Origin: Acidimicrobiales bacterium
Lineage (GTDB): Bacteria > Actinomycetota > Acidimicrobiia > Acidimicrobiales > Palsa-688
Assembly (NCBI GenBank): GCA_030039575.1
Contig: JASHVH010000415.1
Coordinates: 1-9,263, forward strand
Reading direction: 5' to 3'
Length of the DNA stretch: 9,263 bases
Shown: positions 1 to 6,450 of the stretch, piece after piece
How the letters are laid out: each line of letters begins with the position of its first letter
Numbering within the stretch: the stretch's first letter is position 1
The notes under the pieces: generated by a model
What the model saw: the letters and a program-made list of their open reading frames with translations, nothing else
Told to the model about the DNA's origin: nothing
The model's database searches: none
Program-made: the position numbers and the translations under genes

Positions 1-855
1 GTGGCCCGCCGGAGCGTGCCCGCCACCAGGGCAGACGTCCGCACGGGGGCCGACCCGGTCGGCACCGGCCTGCTCGCTGCCACCCTCCTTTGTTTGCTCC
101 TGCCGCTGAGCGAGGGCGCGGCCATGGGCTGGCCGGCGTGGAGCTGGGCCCTCCTGGCCATGACGCCTTTGTTCGCGGCGGCGTTCGCGTCGTGGGAGCG
201 GCGGTTCGAGGCGGTGGGCAGGACGCCGTTGGTACCCACCGCCGTCGCCAACCTGCCCACCATGAGGTCGAGCCTCGGGCTGGTGGTGCCGTTCTTCGGT
301 GCCTTCAGCGGTTTCATGTTCGTCTATGCGCTGGCCACTCAAAGTGGGTTGGGCCTCGGGCCGCTCACGGCGGGCCTCGCCATCGTGCCGATGGCGGTGG
401 CGTTCGGGACGGCCTCGCTGGCCGCGCCGCGCCTGCTCGGGCGGGTGGGGCCGCGAGTCGTGCTGGCGGGGACGCTAGGCCAGTCCGTCGTGCTGGTTGC
501 CCTTTCTGTCGCCATGCTGACGACGTGGCCCCGAGTACCGCTGCCGCTGGCCGAGGCCTTGTTGGTCCTGCTCGGCTTGGCCATGGGCTGCGTCGTTAGC
601 CCCACTTTCCGGCTGGCGCTCTCGGGTGTGACCGCCCACCAGGCCGGGGCCGGCTCCGGCGTCCTGGTCACTACCCAGCAGGTCGCCATTGCCCTGGGGG
701 CGACCGTCTTGGGCACGCTTTACGCCCGCTTGCTCGGCCCCATCGGGGAGGCGGGGGCGGTGGCGTTGGTGCTGGCGGTCCTGGCTTGTTTCGCCGCCGT
801 GGCCGCCGTGGCCGCCAGGGGCCTGCTGGCGGCCACCCGGTCAGCCCCGGCGTAA
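1..855 (+). CDS. MFS transporter, DHA2 (EmrB/QacA-like) family, C-terminal part
   Basis: This is a multi-pass inner-membrane protein, most likely a proton-driven drug or metabolite exporter. The 284 visible residues contain about seven to eight hydrophobic helices. They begin with an Asp-Pro-(Val/Ala)-Gly-containing stretch near residues 18-22 and a loop at about 65-90. Further on are the intracellular GxxGPR-type turn (GRVGPR near 147-152) and the Gly-rich GSGVLVTTQQVAIALGATVLG segment split across about 218-238, typical of the end of 14-helix DHA2 transporters. Family members are usually 450-550 residues, so the N-terminal half lies upstream of the window. Base 1 is in frame, and the GTG there is probably not the true start. 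The substrate cannot be told. The stop is 71 bp before the aminotransferase. Confidence 0.85.
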   Translation: MARRSVPATRADVRTGADPVGTGLLAATLLCLLLPLSEGAAMGWPAWSWALLAMTPLFAAAFASWERRFEAVGRTPLVPTAVANLPTMRSSLGLVVPFFGAFSGFMFVYALATQSGLGLGPLTAGLAIVPMAVAFGTASLAAPRLLGRVGPRVVLAGTLGQSVVLVALSVAMLTTWPRVPLPLAEALLVLLGLAMGCVVSPTFRLALSGVTAHQAGAGSGVLVTTQQVAIALGATVLGTLYARLLGPIGEAGAVALVLAVLACFAAVAAVAARGLLAATRSAPA

Positions 856-889
856 ACCGCCCAGCTCGGGCCGGGGGCACATTTATCGC

Positions 890-909
890 CCCGGTCCCGC
901 AAAACCGGG
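890..909 (+). terminator. Weak hairpin after the MFS gene
   Basis: A perfect 6-bp stem (CCCGGT at 890-895, ACCGGG at 904-909) encloses an 8-nt loop, 35 bp after the MFS stop codon. No T-tract follows, so it is at best a poor intrinsic terminator. It also sits where the -35 region of the next gene would be, so it could instead be an operator. The symmetry is seen directly; the role is a guess. Confidence 0.25.
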
Positions 910-926
910 CACAATAACGAAAACGT
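910..926 (+). promoter_or_regulatory. Possible promoter for a leaderless aminotransferase mRNA
   Basis: There is no Shine-Dalgarno sequence in the 20 bases before the ATG at 927. An AT-rich stretch contains a -10-like CACAAT (910-915) that would place transcription start within a few bases of the start codon. Leaderless transcripts are common in actinobacteria. No good -35 hexamer is visible, so the call is tentative. Confidence 0.3.
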
Positions 927-2138
927 ATGCCTGACCTTGCGCCGGACCCCTCCCCCGGACCGACGTTGACGCCTTACGCCGCGTCGCTGGCGGATGTCCC
1001 GTACACGAGGATCCGCGAGCTCGGCGAGCTGGCCATGTCCATGGACGGCGTGCTCCGCCTTTACTTCGGGGAGTCGAACTTGCCCACGCCCAAGTTCATC
1101 GTCGACGCCGCTGTCCGTGCTCTGCGGGAAGGACATACCTTTTATTCGGAGAACGCCGGCCTACCGGCCTTGCGACGCCAGATCGCCGGCCAGTACACGC
1201 GGCTTCACCAGGTGGACCTCGACCCGGCGTCCGAAATAGTCATCACCGCCTCGGGGCTCCAGGCGCTCCACCTCGCCATCCGCTCAGTCGTGGACCCGGG
1301 GGACGAGGTCATCATCCTGTCCCCGGCCTGGCCGAACAGCACTTCAATTGTGGCCCTGTCGCACGGGGCCCCCGTCGACGTCCCGCTCCGACTGGAGGGG
1401 GAGCGTTACCGGATAGATTTCGATGAGCTCATTTCCGCCCTTAGCCCGAGGGCCCGGCTGATCGTCCTGACGTCACCGTCCAACCCCTTGGGTTGGGTCG
1501 CCACCGAGGAAGAACAGCGCCACCTGCTCGAGATCTGCCGCCAGCGCGGCATCTGGCTGCTGGCCGACGAAGTCTACGAACGGATCTACTATCCCGGCGC
1601 CGGCATGGGTGCCCCGGCTCCGTCGGTATTGCGCCTGTGCGACCGCGACGACCCTGTCCACGTCGTGCAGTCGTTCTCCAAGAGTTATTGCATGACCGGC
1701 TGGCGGGTCGGGTGGCTCGTGTCCCGGAGCGACCTCGGGCCCAAGCTGGCCCAGCTAAATGAGTCTTTTGTATCGCACGCGGCCACGTTTTCTCAGGTGG
1801 CGGCGCAGACCGCGTTGGCCGACGGAGAAGGCGAGCTACGGCGCATGGTGGCGGCGCTGAAGGAAAAACGCGATTTCTGCGTCACCGCGCTCCGCCAAAT
1901 GCCCGGCCTGACCGTCCCCGAACCGGACGGTGCTTTTTACCTTTTCCCCCGGGTAAGCGGGGTCGACGACTCGTTTGCGTTTTGCCTCCGGCTCCTCGTC
2001 GAGCAAAAGGTCGGCCTGGCTCCCGGGTCGGCGTTCGGGGCCGGCGGTGAGGGTTCGATAAGGATTTGTTACGCGGCGGAGCGCTCGGTGCTCGAACCGG
2101 CGCTCGAGCGCCTCGACCACTTCCTCACTACTGGGTGA
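927..2138 (+). CDS. PLP-dependent aminotransferase, class I/II (fold type I)
   Basis: This enzyme transfers an amino group between an amino acid and a 2-oxo acid using pyridoxal phosphate in the cytoplasm. The 403-residue length is normal for the aspartate/tyrosine/methionine aminotransferase family. The N-terminal substrate region carries LYFGESNLPTP (45-55). The phosphate-binding turn is around ASGLQAL (108-114). The cofactor-ring region has SNPLGW (185-190), with Asn186 expected to contact the PLP O3'. Asp214 and Tyr217 lie in LADEVYE, and the Schiff-base lysine is Lys252 in SFSKSY. Arg260 follows in GWRVGW, and Arg379 in SIRICY is the likely alpha-carboxylate binder. All key residues appear present. 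The ATG at 927 has no ribosome binding site but gives the expected N-terminus. The amino-acid specificity cannot be read from sequence, and the neighbours do not define a pathway. Confidence 0.93.
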   Translation: MPDLAPDPSPGPTLTPYAASLADVPYTRIRELGELAMSMDGVLRLYFGESNLPTPKFIVDAAVRALREGHTFYSENAGLPALRRQIAGQYTRLHQVDLDPASEIVITASGLQALHLAIRSVVDPGDEVIILSPAWPNSTSIVALSHGAPVDVPLRLEGERYRIDFDELISALSPRARLIVLTSPSNPLGWVATEEEQRHLLEICRQRGIWLLADEVYERIYYPGAGMGAPAPSVLRLCDRDDPVHVVQSFSKSYCMTGWRVGWLVSRSDLGPKLAQLNESFVSHAATFSQVAAQTALADGEGELRRMVAALKEKRDFCVTALRQMPGLTVPEPDGAFYLFPRVSGVDDSFAFCLRLLVEQKVGLAPGSAFGAGGEGSIRICYAAERSVLEPALERLDHFLTTG

Positions 2139-3036
2139 ACGCCACCAGGTGCTGTTCCTGTTGGCCCAGCCCTTCGACTTCAAGCGTCATGATGTCCCCC
2201 GGGGTGAGGAAGGGGAACCGTCCGGACAACGCCACTCCTTGCGGCGTACCGGTGTTCACGACATCGCCCGGCTCCAGCACGAGGAACTGCGACAAGTGCC
2301 AGATGAGGTAACTGACAGAAAAGATCATGTCGGACGTGTTCGAGTCCTGGCGGGGTTCGCCGTTCACAAAGGAACGCAACGACAGTTTTTGCGGGTCGGG
2401 GACCTCGCTCCTCGGGACCAGCCAAGGCCCGAGGGGGTTGAACGTCTCGCAGCTCTTACCTTTTGACCACTGGCCCCCGGAAAGTTCGATCTGGAATTCT
2501 CGTTCCGAGACGTCGTTGCCGATCGTGTAGCCGGCAACGTGGTCGAGAGCATCGTCGACGCTGTCGAGGTAGCGGCAACGAGCCCCGATCACGACGGCCA
2601 GTTCCACCTCCCAGTCCGTCCTGGTGCTACCACGCGGTATCAGCACGTCGTCGAACGGTCCCACAACGGTATTGGGGTGCTTGAAAAAGATAATGGGGGA
2701 TTTGGGCGCGGCCGCCCCCGTCTCCGCCGCGTGCGCCGCATAATTCTGGCCGATGCAAATTACGGCGCCTGGCCGGGCCACGGGGGCACCGACCCTCAGC
2801 CCGTCTATCGACCGTTCGGAGAGCTCGCCCCCGTCCAGGGCTTGCATGGCGCGGCTAACCCCGCCTGCGGCCAAAAACGCGCCGTCCAGGTCGCCCGTGC
2901 CTATGACCGGCGATAAATCGTACGCCCGGCCTGACCCGTCCTGGATGACGGGGACCTCACGGCCCGCCTCCCCAACCCGGAGGAACCGTACTACGTCATC
3001 AGCCCCGTCGTTGCCGGTCATGTTCGTCGTCGTCAT
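2128..3036 (-). CDS. Fumarylacetoacetate hydrolase (FAH) family protein, acylpyruvate/diketo-deoxysugar-acid hydrolase type
   Basis: FAH-family enzymes are cytoplasmic, divalent-metal-dependent C-C hydrolases, isomerases or decarboxylases acting on 2,4-dioxo or related acids. This 302-residue protein has a short N-terminal domain (about 1-85) and the catalytic fold from about 90. Visible landmarks are the CIGQNYAAHA loop (94-103) and metal ligands Glu143 and Glu145 in DWEVEL. A third ligand, Asp175, lies in GNDVSER. The KGKSCETFNPLGPWL segment (192-206) and the NTGTPQGVALS loop (261-271) follow. The KSCETF/GPWL and NTGTP features recall the subgroup that includes 2,4-diketo-3-deoxy-L-fuconate/rhamnonate hydrolases, but related 2-hydroxyhepta-2,4-diene-1,7-dioate isomerases share them. 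The substrate is therefore not assigned. An AGGAG at 3050-3054 lies 13 nt before the ATG, which is long but the best available. It overlaps the aminotransferase 3' end by 11 bp, tail to tail. Confidence 0.9.
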   Translation of the reverse strand: MTTTNMTGNDGADDVVRFLRVGEAGREVPVIQDGSGRAYDLSPVIGTGDLDGAFLAAGGVSRAMQALDGGELSERSIDGLRVGAPVARPGAVICIGQNYAAHAAETGAAAPKSPIIFFKHPNTVVGPFDDVLIPRGSTRTDWEVELAVVIGARCRYLDSVDDALDHVAGYTIGNDVSEREFQIELSGGQWSKGKSCETFNPLGPWLVPRSEVPDPQKLSLRSFVNGEPRQDSNTSDMIFSVSYLIWHLSQFLVLEPGDVVNTGTPQGVALSGRFPFLTPGDIMTLEVEGLGQQEQHLVAFTQ

Positions 3037-3136
3037 TGCCGTACGTTAGCTCCTGGGGCCTTGGAAGTGGGCCCCGATGATGCCGTAACGTTGACCCGTT
3101 GCCGCGGCAAGAAGCGCTTCCCGGCGAGCGAAATTC

Positions 3137-3143
3137 AGGAGGG
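3137..3143 (+). promoter_or_regulatory. Ribosome binding site that fixes the queC TTG start
   Basis: AGGAGGG lies 8 nt before a TTG at 3152. The encoded protein from this TTG reaches the PP-loop at residue 15, as expected for QueC. No ATG or GTG with a comparable ribosome binding site is available nearby. The 115-bp gap between the divergent FAH-family gene and queC must hold both promoters. A TTGACC at 3091-3096 could be a -35 box, but no matching -10 is obvious. Confidence 0.75.
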
Positions 3144-3151
3144 ACGACACC

Positions 3152-3859
3152 TTGGTCACAGAGGCTTCGGGCCTGCCGGCTGTAGTCCTGTTGAGCGGCG
3201 GGCTCGATTCGGCCACCGTTTTGGCCATCGCCATATCGGAGGGGTACCGCCCTTACGCCCTTAGTTTTCGCTATGGGCAGCGTCATGACGTAGAAATTGC
3301 CGCCGCTCGCAAGGTGGCCGAGGCCATGAAGGTGGCCGCCCACGTGGTCATGGACATCGACCTTCGGGCCTTCGGCGGCTCGGCGCTAACCAGTGACATC
3401 GCCGTACCCCACCATGACCGGGTCGAGGACCTGGGCGCCGGCATCCCGGTCACTTACGTCCCCGCCCGCAACACCGTTTTCCTGTCGTTCGCCCTCGCCT
3501 GGGCCGAGACACTGGGCTCCAGCGACATCTTCATCGGCGTCAACGCCATCGACTACAGCGGGTACCCCGACTGCCGGCCCGAGTACCTGGCCGCGTATGA
3601 AACCATGGCCAACCTGGCCACCAAGGCCGGGGTGGAAGGGCGTCAACGCCTAGAGGTACATGCCCCCCTCGCCCAGTTGACCAAGGGCCAGATCATCGCG
3701 CGCGGCCTGGCCCTCGGAGTGGACTACGCCATGACCCATAGCTGTTACGACCCGGGGCCTGACGGCCGCCCGTGCGGGACGTGCGCTGCTTGTCTTTTGC
3801 GCCGCAAGGGGTTCGCCGAGGTAGGTACCGACGACCCCGCTTTGGCTGCACCGCGCTAG
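3152..3859 (+). CDS. queC: 7-cyano-7-deazaguanine synthase (preQ0 synthase)
   Basis: QueC converts 7-carboxy-7-deazaguanine to preQ0 using ATP and ammonia, in the cytoplasm. preQ0 feeds queuosine tRNA modification, 7-deazaguanine DNA modification or deazapurine natural products. The 235-residue length is typical. The ATP pyrophosphatase PP-loop SGGLDS is at 15-20. SFRYGQRH (38-45), YVPARNTVF (102-110) and [17 protein letters not shown] (129-145) are QueC hallmarks. Four cysteines that bind structural zinc are present: Cys198, Cys208, Cys211 and Cys214. No queD, queE, queF or tgt lies in the window, so the rest of the pathway must be elsewhere. The TTG start is supported by a strong ribosome binding site. 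The LLM oxidoreductase follows after 101 bp and is not obviously related. Confidence 0.95.
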   Translation: MVTEASGLPAVVLLSGGLDSATVLAIAISEGYRPYALSFRYGQRHDVEIAAARKVAEAMKVAAHVVMDIDLRAFGGSALTSDIAVPHHDRVEDLGAGIPVTYVPARNTVFLSFALAWAETLGSSDIFIGVNAIDYSGYPDCRPEYLAAYETMANLATKAGVEGRQRLEVHAPLAQLTKGQIIARGLALGVDYAMTHSCYDPGPDGRPCGTCAACLLRRKGFAEVGTDDPALAAPR

Positions 3860-3899
3860 CGACGCCAACGAATTGCCAAGCGCCGAGACCGGGTCGCTA
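3857..3899. repeat. Inverted repeat overlapping the queC stop codon
   Basis: TAGCGAC (3857-3863, beginning with the queC stop codon) is matched by its reverse complement GTCGCTA (3893-3899), separated by 29 nt. No T-tract follows. With 7-bp arms and a long spacer this could be chance; a termination role is only possible. Confidence 0.2.
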
Positions 3900-3918
3900 A
3901 GGTAAGGCGGCGAGGCCG

Positions 3919-3942
3919 GGCCGGCCGCCGCAAGCGCCGGCC
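3919..3942 (+). promoter_or_regulatory. GC hairpin directly upstream of the LLM gene's ribosome binding site
   Basis: GGCCGGC (3919-3925) pairs with GCCGGCC (3936-3942) around a 10-nt loop. The stem ends two bases before the AAGGGAGG ribosome binding site (3945-3952) of the gene starting at 3961. It could stop queC transcription without a U-tract, or affect access to the ribosome binding site. It does not match a preQ1 riboswitch. The structure is seen directly; the role is inferred. Confidence 0.35.
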
Positions 3943-3944
3943 GT

Positions 3945-3952
3945 AAGGGAGG
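3945..3952 (+). promoter_or_regulatory. Ribosome binding site of the LLM oxidoreductase gene
   Basis: AAGGGAGG lies 8 nt before the ATG at 3961, a near-ideal spacing that settles this start. Confidence 0.8.
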
Positions 3953-3960
3953 TTGACGCC

Positions 3961-4905
3961 ATGCAGGTCAGAGGGCGCCCGGTTCATTTCGGGGTGCAAC
4001 TCCAGGCGCAAGCCACGAGCTGGGCGGAGTACGCGACGGCCGTACGGGCGGTGGAGGACCTGGGTTACGGGTCGGTATGGACCTTCGACCACCTGTTGCC
4101 GTTCAACGGGGCAGAGGACCGCCCGGCGTTCGAGACCCTGACGACGCTTAGCGCTATGGCCCTCCTGACGAGCCGTGCCCGCATCGGGGTACTCGTCAAC
4201 GGGGCCCTTTACCGCCACCCTGCCACCCTCGCCAAAGCTTCGGCCCAGGTCGACATCATGAGCATGGGCCGGCTCGAGTTCTCGCTCGGGGCGGCCTGGG
4301 CCGAGCGTGAGTTCCGCGCCTACGGGATGGCGTTCCCACCTCTGGCGGAGCGCTATGCCCGCCTCGACGAGGCCCTCCAGGTGGTGACGGCCCTCTGGTC
4401 GCAGCCGCTGACCACCTTCAAGGGCCGCTACTACCAGCTGGAAGAGGCGCCTTGCGAGCCCAAGCCGGTCCAGGAACCGCACCCGCCGATCACAGTCGGT
4501 GGTTCAGGCGCCGGTTCGCTCCGCATTGCCGCCCGTCACGCCGACCGCCTCAATGTCCAAGGCCCGCCAGCGAAATGTGCCGAGTACTTCGCCAAGCTGC
4601 AGGAGATCTGTGGCCAAATAGGCCGCGATTTCAATGAGATCGAGCTATCGCTCCACCCGTCCGTAGCGGTAGCCCCGACTCACGCCGAGGCCGAGACGAT
4701 GGCCAGAGCGATGGCCGCCCGCAGCTCAACGGACCTCGACGCCGTTCGTGACGGCTGGTTGATCGGGGGCCCGGGAGAAGTGGCGGACGGCTTGAGAGCC
4801 TATCTTGACCTTGGCATCAGCCATTTCGTGATCGGGTGCGGGCCTCCCTTCAACTTGTCCCCGCTGCGCCTCCTGCGGGAGGAGGTCATCCCGGGCCTGG
4901 GCTAA
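3961..4905 (+). CDS. LLM-class oxidoreductase, probably F420-dependent
   Basis: This is a member of the luciferase-like monooxygenase superfamily, a TIM-barrel oxidoreductase using reduced flavin or coenzyme F420. The 314-residue length fits the F420-dependent branch (Rv1855c-like family). Landmarks in order are HFGVQLQAQ at 9-17 (first strand), LGYGSVWTFDHLLP at 34-47, and the TSRARIGVLV strand at 70-79. YRHPATLAKASAQVDIMSMGR (split over 84-104) leads into FSLGAAW (107-113). AFPPLAERYARLDEAL spans about 124-139. The PITVGGSG phosphate-binding stretch at 176-183 is close to the canonical PxxxGGxG. Family knowledge supports hydride transfer to or from a small organic substrate, but which one cannot be told. 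A strong ribosome binding site supports the ATG. It ends 7 bp from the convergent ABC ATPase. Confidence 0.88.
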   Translation: MQVRGRPVHFGVQLQAQATSWAEYATAVRAVEDLGYGSVWTFDHLLPFNGAEDRPAFETLTTLSAMALLTSRARIGVLVNGALYRHPATLAKASAQVDIMSMGRLEFSLGAAWAEREFRAYGMAFPPLAERYARLDEALQVVTALWSQPLTTFKGRYYQLEEAPCEPKPVQEPHPPITVGGSGAGSLRIAARHADRLNVQGPPAKCAEYFAKLQEICGQIGRDFNEIELSLHPSVAVAPTHAEAETMARAMAARSSTDLDAVRDGWLIGGPGEVADGLRAYLDLGISHFVIGCGPPFNLSPLRLLREEVIPGLG

Positions 4906-4912
4906 GAGGTCG

Positions 4913-5974
4913 CTAGGACGATGCCGGCCAAGCCTTCACCGGGCCCTCTACGGAGAGCGCCACAGGGCTGCCGGTGTCGAGGGGGGACTGGCCCGAGAGC
5001 CGGGCGTGCAGGACGGGAGGTCCGCCTTTTATTTCTCCCGCCATTTCGACCGTGACCAGCATGTCGTGACCGAAGTAGCGGCATTCGACGACGCGGCCGC
5101 CAAGACCCGCGGCGCCGTTGGCGGCCCGCAGCTCGAGCTGTTCGGGCCGGACCAGCACCATGACCTTTTGCGCTTCCGCGAACGGCGAGACCCCGTCGGC
5201 GATGACCAGCGTCCCGAGGCTGGTCACAGCGGCCCCGGCCCGCACCGTCCCCTCGAGCAAGTTGGCGTCGCCCACGAAGCTGGCCAGCGCCGGGTCCAGC
5301 GGGTCGGTATAGAGCTCCTCCGGGCTGGCGCACTGCGCCACCCGGCCGTCCCGCAGGACCGCCACCCTGTCGGCCAGCGAGAGTGCCTCGTCCTGGTCGT
5401 GGGTCACCAGGACCGCCGTCGTACCCGTCTCGGACAGGACCCGGGCGACGTCGGCGCGCATGCCTGCTCGCAAGGCGGCGTCGAGCGAGGAGAAGGGCTC
5501 GTCGAGCAGGACGAGGCTCGGCCGCCCGGCCAGGGCTCGCGCGAGGGCGACGCGCTGTTGCATCCCACCTGAAAGCTGGTGCGGGTAGCGCCGGCCTTCG
5601 CCTGACAGGCCCACCAGGGCAAGCAGTTCCTCGACCCGTCCGCTCTTGCGTTCTTGCCTTGAGAGCCCGAAACCCACGTTGCCGCTGGCGTTCAAATGGG
5701 GGAAAAGGGCACCGTCCTGGGGGACGTACCCAACCCGCCGCGCTTCCGGCGGGAGCTGGGTGCGCCCATCTTCGACCACGTTCTCCCCGAGCGTCACGCT
5801 GCCCGCATCGGCCCGCTCAAATCCGGCCAATATGCGCAGCAAGGTCGTCTTGCCGCTGCCTGAAGGCCCGAGGACGGCCGTCAGCGAACCCTCCGGCACC
5901 TCGAGGTCGAGACCGTCAAGTACGACCCGGCTGCCGAAGGACTTTCGGAGACCGGAGACTACGACCCGGGTCAT
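4913..5974 (-). CDS. ABC transporter ATP-binding protein, FbpC-like (ferric iron / polyamine-opine class)
   Basis: This is the ATP-hydrolysing subunit of a binding-protein-dependent importer on the inner face of the membrane. The 353 residues contain a complete nucleotide-binding domain: Walker A GPSGSGKT (36-43), Q-loop Gln86 in YVPQDGALFPHL, signature LSGGMQQR (134-141), Walker B LVLLDEP (154-160) and H-loop His192 in THDQDEA. A C-terminal TOBE-like regulatory domain covers about 240-350 (VRPEQLEL, FGHDMLVTVEM). The YVPQDGALFPHL form of the Q-loop is typical of FbpC/SfuC iron importers rather than MsiK/MalK, which usually have an FQ(N/S)YALYPHM-like form. The ATG overlaps the stop of a 40-codon upstream ORF as ATGA, and no separate ribosome binding site is visible. 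Its permease partner survives only as a fragment, so this ATPase appears orphaned. Exact substrate is uncertain. Confidence 0.9.
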   Translation of the reverse strand: MTRVVVSGLRKSFGSRVVLDGLDLEVPEGSLTAVLGPSGSGKTTLLRILAGFERADAGSVTLGENVVEDGRTQLPPEARRVGYVPQDGALFPHLNASGNVGFGLSRQERKSGRVEELLALVGLSGEGRRYPHQLSGGMQQRVALARALAGRPSLVLLDEPFSSLDAALRAGMRADVARVLSETGTTAVLVTHDQDEALSLADRVAVLRDGRVAQCASPEELYTDPLDPALASFVGDANLLEGTVRAGAAVTSLGTLVIADGVSPFAEAQKVMVLVRPEQLELRAANGAAGLGGRVVECRYFGHDMLVTVEMAGEIKGGPPVLHARLSGQSPLDTGSPVALSVEGPVKAWPASS

Positions 5975-6093
5975 GTACGCAGCCGGGGCCCATCACCTGG
6001 GCTGCGATAAAGGCCGGGGGGCCGGCGGCGCCCGCCGGCCAGCAGGTGACGGCTGGGCCGGAAGCCGGGTGCTTCGACCGTCGACCAGGGCAT
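5971..6093 (-). CDS. Possible 40-aa ORF translationally coupled to the ABC ATPase
   Basis: A short ORF starts at an ATG (minus strand, 6093) behind AAAGGAG (6100-6106) with 6-nt spacing, the best ribosome binding site on this strand in the region. It ends at a TGA that overlaps the ATPase start codon as ATGA. The 40 residues begin MPWSTVEAPG and are rich in Arg, Pro and Gly; no domain, signal peptide or membrane segment is seen. It begins 33 nt after the stop of the permease fragment, in the same frame. It may be a real small protein or simply a ribosome-loading leader that gives the ATPase translation by coupling, since the ATPase lacks its own ribosome binding site. The composition would also fit a chance ORF in GC-rich DNA. 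Confidence 0.4.
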   Translation of the reverse strand: MPWSTVEAPGFRPSRHLLAGGRRRPPGLYRSPGDGPRLRT

Positions 6094-6126
6094 GTGCCGC
6101 TCCTTTCTCTCCAGCTCCAGTCTTGC

Positions 6127-6300
6127 CTATGTAGCCAGCAACGACCGGGCCGGCAACCGGTCGAACCACCGGCCGAGCAAGTACGTGGGCACCACCGCCA
6201 CTGCCAGCATGGTGGCGGCGAACGGAGCGGCGGCGCCGTACGAGAAGTCGGTGGTGTAAGCCCAGAACTGGGTGGCCAGTGTCTGCGCCGGCGAAGAAGG
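6127..6300 (-). pseudogene. Remnant of an FbpB-type ABC permease (last 57 codons)
   Basis: Reading the minus strand in frame to a TAG at 6127-6129 gives 57 residues. They include QTLATQFWAY, FSYGAAAPFAATML, then a hydrophobic helix and VPTYLLGRWFDRLP before the stop. This resembles the conserved end of FbpB/SfuB-type iron permeases, with a TLAT segment, a YGAAAP stretch and a last membrane helix ending in YLLGR. Upstream, similarity ends near 6300. The frame runs on only to a TGA at 6343-6345 with no ATG, GTG or TTG between, so the fragment cannot be a complete gene. The roughly 500 missing residues suggest a deletion. Its position just before an FbpC-like ATPase in the same direction supports the assignment. 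The family name rests on pattern recognition, not a search. Confidence 0.7.
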
Positions 6301-6450
6301 GCCCCGGCCGGCGGACCACCGCCACTCTGTGTGGGGGCGCGGTCATATGAGGTGGACTGACCGCCGTCCGGTTTGCCAACGTCTCCGCTCTGGGTGGGGT
6401 CGCCATCACGGTGCGTAGGCTGACGGTCGTTGCCATCAGCAAAGTGGTCC

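Noticed and set aside
3860..3960. A preQ1-type riboswitch near queC
   Set aside because: The stem-loops here lie after queC, not before it, and lack the A-rich tail and pseudoknot pattern of preQ1 riboswitches. The 115 bp before queC also shows no such pattern.
5383..6360. A 325-codon open frame on the plus strand
   Set aside because: It lies antisense to the well-supported ABC ATPase and the permease remnant. Its translation is Arg/Pro/Gly-rich with no domain. It is a by-product of GC-rich codon use.
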